A stretch of DNA of 64,000 bases from Bradyrhizobium sp. CCBAU 51627 (lineage in GTDB: Bacteria; Pseudomonadota; Alphaproteobacteria; Rhizobiales; Xanthobacteraceae), in the NCBI RefSeq assembly GCF_028128765.1, contig NZ_LBJG01000023.1, positions 1 to 64,000 of the forward strand. The letters are read 5' to 3'. The notes under the pieces are model-generated. The model saw only the letters and a program-made list of their open reading frames with translations. It ran no database searches and was not told the DNA's origin. Position numbers and translations under genes: made by a program. Below are positions 1-8,152 of the stretch, one piece after another. Each line of letters begins with the position of its first letter. Position 1 is the first letter of the stretch.

Positions 1-1
1 A

Positions 2-76
2 ATCGGCCATGCACTCGACGCCTTCACCTCCGAGGAATGCGCCAACTACCTCAAAAATTCAGGCTATCGGACCTAA
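2..76 (+). pseudogene. 3' end of an IS630-type transposase gene (cut by the window edge)
   Basis: Reading frame 2 is open from the first base to a TAA at 74-76. Its 24 residues contain ALDAFTSEECANYLKNSGY, which matches the usual carboxy end of IS630/Tc1-mariner family transposases (ALDAFTPEECANYF-type). Only the tail is in the window, so it is not visible whether the element is intact. The gene stops 22 bp before the convergent end of ubiV, so the insertion landed directly behind the ubiquinone operon. No clear terminal inverted repeat can be assigned from one end alone. Confidence 0.6.
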
Positions 77-98
77 TGCCATCACGCTTTAGGTGCGG

Positions 99-989
99 CT
101 ACGCGTGCGCGAAGGAAAAGCCGGGCTGGCCGCGGAGGAAGCCGTTGGCAAAGGCGACACCGGGATAAAGCTCCGCCAGGCGGCCGCTGGCCTCTTCGGC
201 TGAACCACGCCCATCGAGCACATCGCGAAAGGTCCTGGCGACCGCGACCATGTCGCAATCCTGCGGCGACAGCCGCAGCGAGCCGATGCCCGCTTCGCGC
301 AGCGCCGCGATATCACCGATGAGATTTGTGCAGGCATGCGACAGGCTCTGGACGCCGTTGATCGTCAGGAAGTCCTGCTGGTCGAGCGTCTTCAGCGCCA
401 GCCCGTCCGGGTCCTTTTCGCAAACAAAGCGGCAATTGTCCTTGGAGAGCTTGTGCAGCCGTGCGTGGTAGCAGCGTCCCGCGATCGCCAGCGGCACCCG
501 GCCGAAGGCGAACATCTCGACCACGGCCTGGGGCACCGCCGCGGCGATCACCGCCGCCGACGAGAGCGGCAGCTCGGGCGGCAGGCAGATTCGCGTGGCA
601 CCCTGCTGGACGTGAAAGGCGGCGCTGGTCTCGTTATAGATGTTGACGTAGGGGCCGATCGCATGCGGTCGGCCCCTGATCGACCGGAGGCAGGTCAGAT
701 CGTTCACCTCGACCAATCCGTTATCAGATGCGCAGAGCTCCTCGATCTGGCGCCGCTCGCGCCGCAGCGACACCAGGATCAGCGAACCCAGCAAGACCTG
801 CTTGCCCGCCTGCTGCAGCCGCTCGATCACATCAGGAAGGTGCTCCGCAAAGAACGGAGCCCGTTTCGAGCACACGACCTCGCCCACCGACACGACGTCG
901 ACCGGCGCCTCGTCGGCGATCCGGAAATAGAAGTCGCGCCAGCGTTCGGGCGCCCAATTGTAGAGGACGGGCCCGAGACTAAGCTGCAT
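99..989 (-). CDS. ubiV: UbiV, U32-family Fe-S protein for oxygen-independent ubiquinone hydroxylation
   Basis: A 296-residue U32 peptidase-like protein that opens with QLSLGPVLYNW, as in E. coli UbiV. Four cysteines, C40 (in GEVVCSKR), C173, C186 and C190 (GRCY...DNCRFVC), correspond to the [4Fe-4S] ligands of UbiV. With UbiU it forms the heterodimer that hydroxylates the ubiquinone ring without O2. I chose the ATG at 989 because it is preceded by GAGAGAA and starts exactly at the family's conserved amino end. An ATG at 1016 would add nine unrelated residues. It is the third gene of a tight ubiT-ubiU-ubiV unit, with 30 bp between the ubiU stop and this start. Family assignment is firm; the biochemical role is inferred from the E. 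coli homologue. Confidence 0.93.
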   Translation of the reverse strand: MQLSLGPVLYNWAPERWRDFYFRIADEAPVDVVSVGEVVCSKRAPFFAEHLPDVIERLQQAGKQVLLGSLILVSLRRERRQIEELCASDNGLVEVNDLTCLRSIRGRPHAIGPYVNIYNETSAAFHVQQGATRICLPPELPLSSAAVIAAAVPQAVVEMFAFGRVPLAIAGRCYHARLHKLSKDNCRFVCEKDPDGLALKTLDQQDFLTINGVQSLSHACTNLIGDIAALREAGIGSLRLSPQDCDMVAVARTFRDVLDGRGSAEEASGRLAELYPGVAFANGFLRGQPGFSFAHA

Positions 990-1019
990 CGGATTTCTCT
1001 CATTCGTATGCTGCATCGG

Positions 1020-2000
1020 TCATCGCCATGTCTTGCGATAGGCGCCGAGCGTGGAGGCCTGGCCTTCGGTGAACGGCTTCAGGCTGACGATATCGGCTTC
1101 GCTGCCATCCTCCAGCGTATCGAGCGCGCGGCGGAAATGACGGACCACGCTCTCGATATAGGCCCGTCCACGCTGGCGCCCCTCAATCTTCAGCGCGGCG
1201 ACACCGGCGCTTTGCAAACCGCGAAGCAGCGTCGTCGCGTCGAGACTGACCGGGTCCTCGAAGATGTAACCATCGCCGAGCGCAGTGGAGAAGCGGCCCT
1301 TGCACAGGGTCGGATAACCCGCCGCTTCCTGCGGGGCGAAGCGGTTGATGGTGAAGCCGCCGAGCCTCGATGTCGTCCCCTGCGCGGTTTCCTCATAGGC
1401 GACGTGACTCGCCGGCGAGCAGACACCCTGCATGTTCGGCGATTTTCCGGTCGCATAGGACGATAGCGAGCAGCGCCCTTCCGCCATCACGCAGAGACCG
1501 CCGAATACGAAGACTTCCGTCTCGCAGGTCGTTTCGCGGATGATCTCGGCGATCTCCACGACGCTGAGCACGCGCGGCAGCACGACCCGGCGCGCCCGGA
1601 AGGTCTCGACATAGAAGGCGATGACATCCGGGTTGGCGGCCGCCGCCTGCACCGACACGTGCAGCCGCTGGTTCGGGTGGCGCCGTGCGACATAGTCCAT
1701 CAACCCGATGTCGGCGACGATCAGCGCGTCCGCGCCGGCCTCTACGGCGTCATCGACCGCGCGCTGCCAGAGCGCGGTGGCCGAAGCGCGCGGAAACGTG
1801 TTGATGGCAACGAGGATGCGTGCGCCGCGATCGTGGGCGAACGCGATCCCCTTGCGCAGCTCATCGCGGCTGAAGTTCAGCCCGGGAAAATTGCGCGCAT
1901 TGGTCTCGTCATTGAAGCCGCAATAGACCGCGTCCGCGCCGGCCTCGATCGCACTCCTGAGTGCAGCCGGCGTACCGGCGGGACAGATCAGCTCCATCAC
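1020..2000 (-). CDS. ubiU: UbiU, U32-family Fe-S protein for oxygen-independent ubiquinone hydroxylation
   Basis: A 326-residue U32 peptidase family protein beginning MELICPAGTPAALRSAIEAG, the typical UbiU/YhbU start. C170, C177, C194 and C233 (GGLCVMAEGRC, QGVCSP, YPTLCKGR) line up, offset by one, with the four [4Fe-4S] ligands known from E. coli UbiU. The KIEGRQR segment near residue 280 is also a family hallmark. Its start codon overlaps the ubiT stop by a few bases, so the two are likely translationally coupled. Its partner is UbiV, encoded just downstream. The role is hydroxylation of the ubiquinone ring in anoxic or microoxic cells, in place of the O2-dependent UbiI/H/F enzymes. Confidence 0.95.
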   Translation of the reverse strand: MMELICPAGTPAALRSAIEAGADAVYCGFNDETNARNFPGLNFSRDELRKGIAFAHDRGARILVAINTFPRASATALWQRAVDDAVEAGADALIVADIGLMDYVARRHPNQRLHVSVQAAAANPDVIAFYVETFRARRVVLPRVLSVVEIAEIIRETTCETEVFVFGGLCVMAEGRCSLSSYATGKSPNMQGVCSPASHVAYEETAQGTTSRLGGFTINRFAPQEAAGYPTLCKGRFSTALGDGYIFEDPVSLDATTLLRGLQSAGVAALKIEGRQRGRAYIESVVRHFRRALDTLEDGSEADIVSLKPFTEGQASTLGAYRKTWR

Positions 2001-2530
2001 CTCTCCTCCTCCGGCGGGCCCGTGAGCCTGTCGCGCGCCAATTCGAACGAACGCCGCGCCGGCTCGCCCAGCGGACCGAACAGGGAGGCCAATTCTCCGG
2101 GGAGATCGAGTCCAGCATCGTCGATTGCATTGCGCAGGGCGAGCACCGCCTCCATGTTGCCCTCGATTCCAAGCTGGCGCGAAAACATCAGCGCATCGCC
2201 ATCCACCCTGCCCTCGACCAGGGCAAGCAGGTTCGCAAGCGAGGTGGAGACGCGGGCATCCAGGCCTTGCGGCAGCTCGCGCACCACCAGAAGCCGCGGC
2301 GGAGCGGCCTCGACGATGAACGCAAACGGCAGATCCACCGGCTTGATCCCGAACCGCGCATATCGATGCTCGCCGAGCCTGTCGAGCAGGCCGGGATTGC
2401 GCCTGAGAATCCGCTGCAGGAAGCCGCCGAGAACAAGTTGCAGCGGCAACAGCGGCAGGGGACGGATCGCGAGAGTGAGAAGCGGCGGGATGGTCGGCAA
2501 GGGGCGGGACGCGACGGACGAATGACTCAT
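1997..2530 (-). CDS. ubiT: UbiT, SCP2-domain lipid carrier for anaerobic ubiquinone synthesis
   Basis: A 177-residue protein carrying an SCP2 sterol-carrier fold. The visible pattern is an amino-terminal hydrophobic stretch (IPPLLTLAIRPLPLLPLQLVL), then RYARFGIKPVDLPFAFIVE, then a carboxy part with VEGRVDGDALMFSRQLGIEGN, which is diagnostic of UbiT/YhbT. In E. coli UbiT binds the hydrophobic ubiquinone precursors for the O2-independent pathway. I chose the ATG at 2530 (MSHSSVASRPLP) over the upstream start at 2587, which adds residues unlike the family and would run through the ubiT-ubiD intergenic region. It is the first gene of the ubiTUV unit and overlaps ubiU. Confidence 0.9.
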   Translation of the reverse strand: MSHSSVASRPLPTIPPLLTLAIRPLPLLPLQLVLGGFLQRILRRNPGLLDRLGEHRYARFGIKPVDLPFAFIVEAAPPRLLVVRELPQGLDARVSTSLANLLALVEGRVDGDALMFSRQLGIEGNMEAVLALRNAIDDAGLDLPGELASLFGPLGEPARRSFELARDRLTGPPEEER

Positions 2531-2563
2531 GACATCATCTGAGCCGATTGCGCGCGGATGTAT

Positions 2564-2577
2564 TTGACCGGGAACAA
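2564..2577. promoter_or_regulatory. Possible FNR/FixK-type site between ubiT and ubiD
   Basis: The 14-mer TTGACCGGGAACAA sits in the 98 bp between the divergent ubiT and ubiD starts. It fits TTG-N8-CAA and seven of eight positions of the rhizobial FixK box (TTGA/C-N6-T/GCAA). Control by low oxygen would suit O2-independent ubiquinone genes. The match is imperfect and rests on pattern reading only. Confidence 0.4.
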
Positions 2578-2628
2578 GGAAGAGCAAAATCGCGCCGGCT
2601 AGCTTGGTTTTTTTGGAAGGTTTCTCGC

Positions 2629-4146
2629 TTGCAACGTGACGTTCCCCGCCTTCGCGACTTATCCGACTTCGTGCGTTTCCTCGAAAGCAAGGGCCAGCTG
2701 CGACGCATTCGCGAGCCCGTCTCCGTGGTTCACGAGATCACGGAGATCCACCGGCGTGTCATCGGCGAGAGCGGCCCTGCATTATTGTTCGAACGGCCGG
2801 TCAAGGCCGACGGCCTTCCATCCGGCATGCCGCTCCTGACCAATCTGTTCGGCACGGTGGAGCGGACCGCATGGGGCATGGGCATCACGCCTGACAGGCT
2901 CGGCGAACTCGGCACGATGATGGCCGAGCTGCGCGCGCCGCGACCACCGCATGGCATTCGGGACGCCTGGCACAAGCTGCCGCTGGCGCGCGCTGCGCTT
3001 GCAACCCGGCCACGATCGCGGAGCGCCGCCCCGGTGCAGGATCGCGCCGTGATGGGCGAGGACATCGATCTTGCGAGACTGCCGGCGCAGATCTGCTGGC
3101 CGGGCGAACCCGCCCCTCTGATCACCTGGCCGCTGGTGATCACCACGCCACCTGACTCGGCGACATCAGACCAGGAGGAGAATGTCGGCGTCTATCGCAT
3201 GCAAATCCTCGGTCGCGACCGTGCCATCATCCGCTGGCTCGCGCATCGCGGCGGCGCCCGGCATCATCAGCGATGGAAGGCGCTTGGACGCGACATGCCG
3301 GTGGCAATCGTCATCGGCGCCGACCCCGCGACCATCCTCGCCGCAGTGCTGCCGCTGCCCGAGGCCATCTCCGAGCTGCGCTTCGCCGGCATTCTGCGCG
3401 GCGAGCGGCCCGAACTGGCGCCATGTCTCACCGTGCCGCTCGAAGTCCCCGCGACGGCCGAGATCGTCATCGAAGGTTTCGTGTCGGCCACCGAAACCGC
3501 GGCCGAGGGACCCTACGGCGATCACACCGGCTATTACAATTCGGTCGAGCAGTTTCCGGTGCTCAAGGTCACCGCGATCACCTCGCGGCGGCAGCCGATC
3601 TATCTGTCGACCTTCACGGGGCGGGCGCCGGACGAGCCGTCGCGGATCGGGGAAGCCTTGAATCAATTGTTCGTGCCGCTCATCCGGCAGCAATTTCCCG
3701 AGGTGACCGATTGCTGGCTGCCGCCGGAGACGTGTTCCTACCGGGTCGCGATCGCGTCCATCAAGAAGCGCTATCCCGGCCAGGCACGGCGGCTGATGCT
3801 GGGCCTGTGGTCGATGCTGCCGCAGTTCAACTACACCAAGCTCCTGATCGTGGTCGACGACGACATCGACATCCACGACTGGCGCGAGGTGATGTGGGCC
3901 GTGGCGACGCGGAGCGACAGCTCGCGCGATCTCGTCACCCTCTCCGACACGCCGATCGACTATCTCGACTTCGCCTCGCCGAAATCCGGGCTCGGCGGCA
4001 AGCTCGGAATCGATGCCACCACGAAAATGCCGCCCGAGACGGAGCGGGCGTGGGGCGAGCCGCTGGCGATGGACCCTGCCGTGATCGCCAGGGTCGATGC
4101 GATGTGGCCCGCGCTCGGGCTCAGCGGGATACGGGAGCCCGCATGA
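2629..4146 (+). CDS. ubiD: UbiD-family prenyl-FMN decarboxylase (3-polyprenyl-4-hydroxybenzoate decarboxylase)
   Basis: A UbiD-family decarboxylase of about 505 residues. It shows the conserved opening RDLSDFVRFLESKGQL, the NVGVYRMQ and RWLAHRGGARH segments that bind the prenylated FMN and metal, and EGPYGDHTGYY near residue 290. It removes the ring carboxylate during ubiquinone synthesis and needs prFMN from UbiX, encoded immediately downstream with an ATGA overlap. Start choice: a TTG at 2629 follows GGAAGG (2615-2620) by 8 nt and fits the family length. The ATG at 2548 would add 27 residues with no family similarity and would place the reading frame over the putative ubiT promoter. A different aromatic acid as substrate is possible, but linkage to ubiTUV favours the quinone role. 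Confidence 0.9.
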   Translation: MQRDVPRLRDLSDFVRFLESKGQLRRIREPVSVVHEITEIHRRVIGESGPALLFERPVKADGLPSGMPLLTNLFGTVERTAWGMGITPDRLGELGTMMAELRAPRPPHGIRDAWHKLPLARAALATRPRSRSAAPVQDRAVMGEDIDLARLPAQICWPGEPAPLITWPLVITTPPDSATSDQEENVGVYRMQILGRDRAIIRWLAHRGGARHHQRWKALGRDMPVAIVIGADPATILAAVLPLPEAISELRFAGILRGERPELAPCLTVPLEVPATAEIVIEGFVSATETAAEGPYGDHTGYYNSVEQFPVLKVTAITSRRQPIYLSTFTGRAPDEPSRIGEALNQLFVPLIRQQFPEVTDCWLPPETCSYRVAIASIKKRYPGQARRLMLGLWSMLPQFNYTKLLIVVDDDIDIHDWREVMWAVATRSDSSRDLVTLSDTPIDYLDFASPKSGLGGKLGIDATTKMPPETERAWGEPLAMDPAVIARVDAMWPALGLSGIREPA

Positions 4147-4727
4147 GCGAGCGGCACGGCGTGATCGTCGGCATCAGCGGCGCCTCGGGCGCTGCGATCG
4201 GCATGCGCATCGTCGAGCGGCTGGCGGAGCATCCGCGCTGCGCCGTGCATCTGGTGATCTCGCCCGCAGCCGAGCGGACACTGACCGAGGAGATCGGCGC
4301 GGACGCGCTGCCGCGGCTGCGCGCCCTCGCCTTCCGCGATCACGCGCCATCGGAGATCGGCGCCAGCATCGCCAGCGGCTCGTTTCCGGTGAGCGGCATG
4401 ATCGTCGCGCCCTGCTCGATCCGGACGCTGTCGGCGATCGCTTGGGGGCAGCTCGACAATCTGCTGGTGCGCGCCGCCGACGTGCAGCTCAAGGAGCGGC
4501 GGCGCCTGGTGCTCTTGGTGCGCGAGAGCCCGCTGCATCTCGGACACCTGCGCGCGATGGTGCAGGCCACCGAGATCGGCGCGATCATTGCTCCGCCCCT
4601 GCCCGCGTTCTATTTGAAGCCGCAGTCGCTGGACGAGATGGTCGACCAGATCGCCTGCCGTGCGATCAATCTCCTCGGCCTGCCGAACATCTCCGCACCG
4701 GCCTTGCAATGGCGCGGCGAGGCCTAA
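4143..4727 (+). CDS. ubiX: UbiX flavin prenyltransferase
   Basis: A 194-residue flavoprotein with the UbiX signature GISGASGAAIGMRIVE at the amino end, VSGMIVAPCSIRTLSAIAWG in the middle, and RRLVLLVRESPLHLGHLRAM followed by PPLPAFYLKP near the carboxy end. UbiX joins a dimethylallyl group to FMN to make the prFMN cofactor of UbiD. The ATG overlaps the ubiD stop (ATGA), so cofactor maker and user are translationally coupled. It is cytoplasmic. Length and all motifs are normal. Confidence 0.94.
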   Translation: MSERHGVIVGISGASGAAIGMRIVERLAEHPRCAVHLVISPAAERTLTEEIGADALPRLRALAFRDHAPSEIGASIASGSFPVSGMIVAPCSIRTLSAIAWGQLDNLLVRAADVQLKERRRLVLLVRESPLHLGHLRAMVQATEIGAIIAPPLPAFYLKPQSLDEMVDQIACRAINLLGLPNISAPALQWRGEA

Positions 4728-4775
4728 GCCCAGGCGGCGATTGCGACGCGGCCCAAAGATGTCTAACGATGCCGC

Positions 4776-5231
4776 ATGACCACATGGCGCCCTCATCCTC
4801 ACATTCGGGTCGTTGCGATCGGCCTGCACTGGCGCGCCGGGCGGCTGCTTGCGGCCGAGGTGCGCGATGATGCGGGGCGGATCAAGGGCGTGCGTCCGCT
4901 CGGCGGCGAGATCGAATTCGGCGAGAGCTGGCGGGCTGCGCTCGTGCGCGAGTTCAACGAGGAGCTCGGCATCGATGTCACCATCACGGGCGAGCCATTG
5001 ATGGTGGAGAATATTTTTGCGCACGAGGGCGCGACCGGGCATGAGGTGATGTTCATCGCCGAAATCGCGTTTCCGGCCGGCGCGTTCGATAGCGAGGACC
5101 GCATCGACTTCCGCGAGGACAACGGACAGGAGATCATCGCCCGCTGGTTCGATCTCGCCGATCTCGACGTCGAAGGCGGTCCGAGCCTCTATCCGACCGG
5201 GCTGAAGGACTTGTTGCTCAGGCGCAATTGA
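4776..5231 (+). CDS. NUDIX hydrolase
   Basis: A 151-residue single-domain NUDIX protein. The Nudix box runs from G44 to I66 (G-x5-E-x7-REFNEELGI) with every catalytic position present, so it should be an active Mg-dependent pyrophosphohydrolase. The substrate cannot be read from the sequence. The carboxy half (ARWFDLADL, SLYPTGLKDLL) resembles bacterial NUDIX proteins of general mutT/ADP-ribose type. It lies 48 bp after ubiX on the same strand and may be co-transcribed, though no functional link is evident. Confidence 0.85.
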   Translation: MTTWRPHPHIRVVAIGLHWRAGRLLAAEVRDDAGRIKGVRPLGGEIEFGESWRAALVREFNEELGIDVTITGEPLMVENIFAHEGATGHEVMFIAEIAFPAGAFDSEDRIDFREDNGQEIIARWFDLADLDVEGGPSLYPTGLKDLLLRRN

Positions 5232-5240
5232 CAGTTCCTA

Positions 5241-5486
5241 CTACCACGTCTCTGCGCCCGGGATTTTCTTGCGCACCGCCATGCGCTGGATCCAGATGCA
5301 GCGACGGACCGATCTGCTGGAGCGACCGACGGCAGATATCCCCTCGCCGGCCTGAAGCAGCGGCGCCACGGCCTCGCGCAACGCGCGGCAGCGCTGAAGC
5401 TCGGCCTGCCAGTCAAGGATTGCGGCGTCCGCGCCGGATGCCGTCAGGGCAAAGGCTGTCAGGGCAAGACAAATCGTCCGCGTCAT
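5241..5486 (-). CDS. Small predicted exported protein, unknown function
   Basis: An 81-residue ORF with a clear signal peptide pattern: MTR, then hydrophobic ICLALTAFALTASGADA, with a likely cleavage after ADA. The mature part is about 60 residues, basic, with two cysteines. The start has a good ribosome site (AAGGGAG, 5 nt upstream). It overlaps the last 74 bp of the upstream gene in another frame, so either that gene ends earlier in evolution or the two are coupled. No family recognised. Confidence 0.5.
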   Translation of the reverse strand: MTRTICLALTAFALTASGADAAILDWQAELQRCRALREAVAPLLQAGEGISAVGRSSRSVRRCIWIQRMAVRKKIPGAETW

Positions 5487-5970
5487 TCACGCTCCCTTTC
5501 GTTGGTCCATTCAGGACGCGCCGGTAGCGGAAGTCGCAATGATCGGCGCCTTGCATGATGGTCTGCGTGCGCGTCAGCCTGATGTCCGGGTCGAACCCTT
5601 CCGCGGCGGCAAAATCGGCGGTGCAGACCAGGAGAAAGCCGAGCTCCGGCTCACCGAGCGCCTTGTAGAACTCGGCATAGGCGCATCGCTTCACGTCGAA
5701 GGTGAAAACGTCCTGGTTCTGTTCGATCACCTCATAGGCGAGCGCATCATCGCGCGCATAGGTCTTGAATGCGGACGACACCGCCACGGCGAGATCGGGC
5801 TCGTTCTTGGCTCGCCAGAATTCCTCTCCGAAGCGGCGATAGAGATCGCCGAGCGTCTTGCGCACCAGCGCGTTCGCACGCGCCTCGCCGAGCTCTGCCT
5901 GCAGCGCTTTGACCAGCGGCACCAGGACCTGCGCCTGGATCTTCGCCTGTTCGATGACGGATATGCTCAT
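5413..5970 (-). CDS. L-2-amino-thiazoline-4-carboxylic acid hydrolase family protein
   Basis: A 185-residue protein that looks like the ATC-hydrolase family. Features are an amino-terminal helix (ISVIEQAKIQAQVLVPLVKALQAELGEARA), a central FDVKRCAYAEFYKALGEPELGFLLVCTADF segment with the conserved C-A-x-A-E-F pattern, and GFDPDIRLTRTQTIMQGADHCDFRYR near the end. In Pseudomonas such enzymes take part in turning ATC into cysteine, but most homologues are untested. I chose the ATG at 5970 over 5997. The last 30 residues, after CDFRYRR, look unlike the family and overlap the next gene. Confidence 0.75.
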   Translation of the reverse strand: MSISVIEQAKIQAQVLVPLVKALQAELGEARANALVRKTLGDLYRRFGEEFWRAKNEPDLAVAVSSAFKTYARDDALAYEVIEQNQDVFTFDVKRCAYAEFYKALGEPELGFLLVCTADFAAAEGFDPDIRLTRTQTIMQGADHCDFRYRRVLNGPTKGSVNDADDLSCPDSLCPDGIRRGRRNP

Positions 5971-6251
5971 GGACGGCCCGCCTGTGAAATGGAACACACT
6001 CGAAGCACCGCTCAGGTTGTATCATAATCGAGATGTAACCAAGACGAAACGGTGCGCACGACCCCGTATCTATTCCTCGATTATCTCATCCTCGAACATT
6101 GAGTTGGAATCTCCCGCGCAGGGTGAGGCGAAACATCCCAGCGCCGGACACGCCCCTGGCGATCGCGATCAATTTCGAAAACTCCGACGTCCCGCCGAGT
6201 TCGGCGGTGCGACGGCCGCCTCGCGCTTGCCGCCATCGAGAGGAACGCCCC

Positions 6252-7538
6252 ATGGACGAAGCCAAGCCGCTCACCAGCGCCTTTAGCAGAACCGCGAATT
6301 TCTCCATCCACCAGGTCGACAGTGTGTTCAGGGCGGCCGCGCATGCCGCCGCCATCCCCGCTGCCGTGTCTGTTACCCTGCCGCCCACGCTCGGGCCGCT
6401 CTCGGCCTTCACCGGCACGTTCACGGGACAGGGGTTCAACACGATCTTCCGGCCGGACAGCGCGACGACGCCGACCCGGATGCCGGGGCCGATCAACACC
6501 ACCGACCCGCCCGACAATGTGCTGGAGCTGAACCTCACCGACGAGACGATGTCGTTCTCGAACGATCTCGGCTCGATCCCGAATCGCGGCTCGGGCCCGC
6601 AGGCCGATGCCTTCCTGAACGGCGTGCCGTATCTCCAGACCGTCAACGACGTCACCACGGGAACGCCGGTCGGCATTCACTTCGAGCCCGGCATCTGGCT
6701 CGCGGTGCCCCCCACCACCAATCCGCACGAACCGTTCACCGTCGCACGCATGGCCTCGATCCCGCACGGCACGACGATCACCGCGCAAGGCACCGCACTC
6801 CCGGCCGTGGCCGGCAAGCCGACCATCGCGGCGATCGACATCACGCCGTTCTTCGGCGGCAATCCGGCCAACAGGTTCACGTTCCAGAACCAGACCGCCG
6901 CCAACACGACCACACGCAGGCTGCCGCAGGATCTCACTGCGCTGATCGCCGCCGGCAAGCTGACGCAGGCCATGATCACCAATCCGAACACGGTGCTGCG
7001 CAACCAGATCGCCCATCAGACCATCAGCCAGACCATCGTCATCGAGACCTCGACCAGGCCGGGCTCGCCGCTGTCAGGCGGTCCTTTGCCGGCCGTCGCG
7101 TCGGCGGGACCGCATCCGCAGGCGCCGAGCGTCGCTGGCGGCGCCGCGAACATCGCATTCCTGCAAGGCGTGCCTGCGCCGCTGCCGGGCGGCAACGGCG
7201 CCAACGCCAATGCCTTCCAGATGGATGCGGTGTTCTGGATCGAAACTGTCATCTACGACATCGACGTGCCGCGCATCGCCTCGGGCGAGCCGCCGATCAT
7301 CCTGCAACCCCTGCAGAAGGGCATGGTGCCGCTGGTGCCGAGCTTCGTCGCCACGATTCCACTCGTGCCGGGCAAGGCTTTTGCCGGCGGCCGCGTGCGG
7401 GTGGCGACCACGCAGATCCAGTACTCGCAGAAGGTCGTGCTGGATTTCAATGGCCTCAGCTGGCCGCACGTCTCCGTTGCCTCGCTGGTGCCGGCCGCAC
7501 CGGTGCCGATTCCGGAGCATCTGCTGCCGCTGACGTGA
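6252..7538 (+). CDS. Putative heme-binding, nitrobindin/lipocalin-like protein
   Basis: A 428-residue protein starting at an ATG 7 nt after GAGAGGAA. The upstream ATG at 6099 adds 51 low-complexity basic residues and is not preferred. The segment LGPLSAFTGTFTGQGFNTIFRP followed by LELNLTDETMSF and TPVGIHFEPGIWLAVPPT recalls the opening strands of nitrobindin/THAP4-like heme-binding barrels. A second barrel-like portion near the carboxy end (GRVRVATTQIQYSQKVVLDFNGLSWPHVSVASL) closes it. Between them lies an unusually long Pro/Ala/Thr-rich insertion. No signal peptide or membrane segment is visible. The gene stands alone between minus-strand genes. Function is unproven. Confidence 0.5.
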   Translation: MDEAKPLTSAFSRTANFSIHQVDSVFRAAAHAAAIPAAVSVTLPPTLGPLSAFTGTFTGQGFNTIFRPDSATTPTRMPGPINTTDPPDNVLELNLTDETMSFSNDLGSIPNRGSGPQADAFLNGVPYLQTVNDVTTGTPVGIHFEPGIWLAVPPTTNPHEPFTVARMASIPHGTTITAQGTALPAVAGKPTIAAIDITPFFGGNPANRFTFQNQTAANTTTRRLPQDLTALIAAGKLTQAMITNPNTVLRNQIAHQTISQTIVIETSTRPGSPLSGGPLPAVASAGPHPQAPSVAGGAANIAFLQGVPAPLPGGNGANANAFQMDAVFWIETVIYDIDVPRIASGEPPIILQPLQKGMVPLVPSFVATIPLVPGKAFAGGRVRVATTQIQYSQKVVLDFNGLSWPHVSVASLVPAAPVPIPEHLLPLT

Positions 7539-7565
7539 GCGCGGATGGGCGAGGCCCGGATCTTA

Positions 7566-8123
7566 TCAGGCGCTGCGGGCGGCAGTTGGCGCCTGCGCGG
7601 GGTAATCGAGCCGGCCGTCGGGCAGGACATGCGCGGCTGGATTGATGCTGGCCACGTCGACCTGTCCGGGGCCAAGAATGTGAAACACCGTCTCACCGGC
7701 GGCGAGCAGGTAATCGGTGATGATCCGGCGGTGACATCGCCACCACAATGTCTCTGCACACATGATGGCGCAGCGCTGCACCTGCCCGAGTTCGCGCAAA
7801 TGGGCGAGGCCATCGTGAAACGCCGCGCCCATGGCGTGGTCGGCGTAATTGTGGAAGCTGTCGTTCTGCCAGAAGGCGTTGGTCTCGCGCGGCACCTCGC
7901 GCTTGCGGCCGCGCAGGCCGCCGAGCGAAGCGATGTGCTCATAGCCGATCGAAACGGTCGCAAGCGATTGCGGTAGGGTTTCGCGATTATACTGCGGGTT
8001 GGTGCGCGAGCGGGGCACGGTGCGGACATCGGCCACGAAGGTGACCGAGCTGCCGCGCAGGAGCGCAACGAATTCCTCGATCGAACGTGTCGCATGGCCG
8101 ATGGTGAAGAAGGGATGAGCCAT
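7566..8123 (-). CDS. DUF488 domain protein
   Basis: A 185-residue DUF488 protein. The start FFTIGHATRSIEEFVALL, the VADVRTVPRSRTNPQYN motif, then YEHIASLGGLRGR and CAIMCAETLWWRCHRRIITDYLL are all family hallmarks. DUF488 proteins are small soluble proteins of unknown activity, often found near stress or nucleic-acid genes. The conserved Cys and His (MCAE, WWRCHR) suggest a metal or redox site, which is inference. I chose the ATG at 8123 because the family begins there; the longer frame to 8390 is out-of-frame shadow of the next gene. Confidence 0.85.
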   Translation of the reverse strand: MAHPFFTIGHATRSIEEFVALLRGSSVTFVADVRTVPRSRTNPQYNRETLPQSLATVSIGYEHIASLGGLRGRKREVPRETNAFWQNDSFHNYADHAMGAAFHDGLAHLRELGQVQRCAIMCAETLWWRCHRRIITDYLLAAGETVFHILGPGQVDVASINPAAHVLPDGRLDYPAQAPTAARSA

Positions 8124-8152
8124 GGGATTCCTCGTCGGCTCGCTTGCGCCGC

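Noticed and set aside
336..1466. A 376-residue plus-strand frame
   Set aside because: Antisense of ubiV and ubiU; shadow composition.
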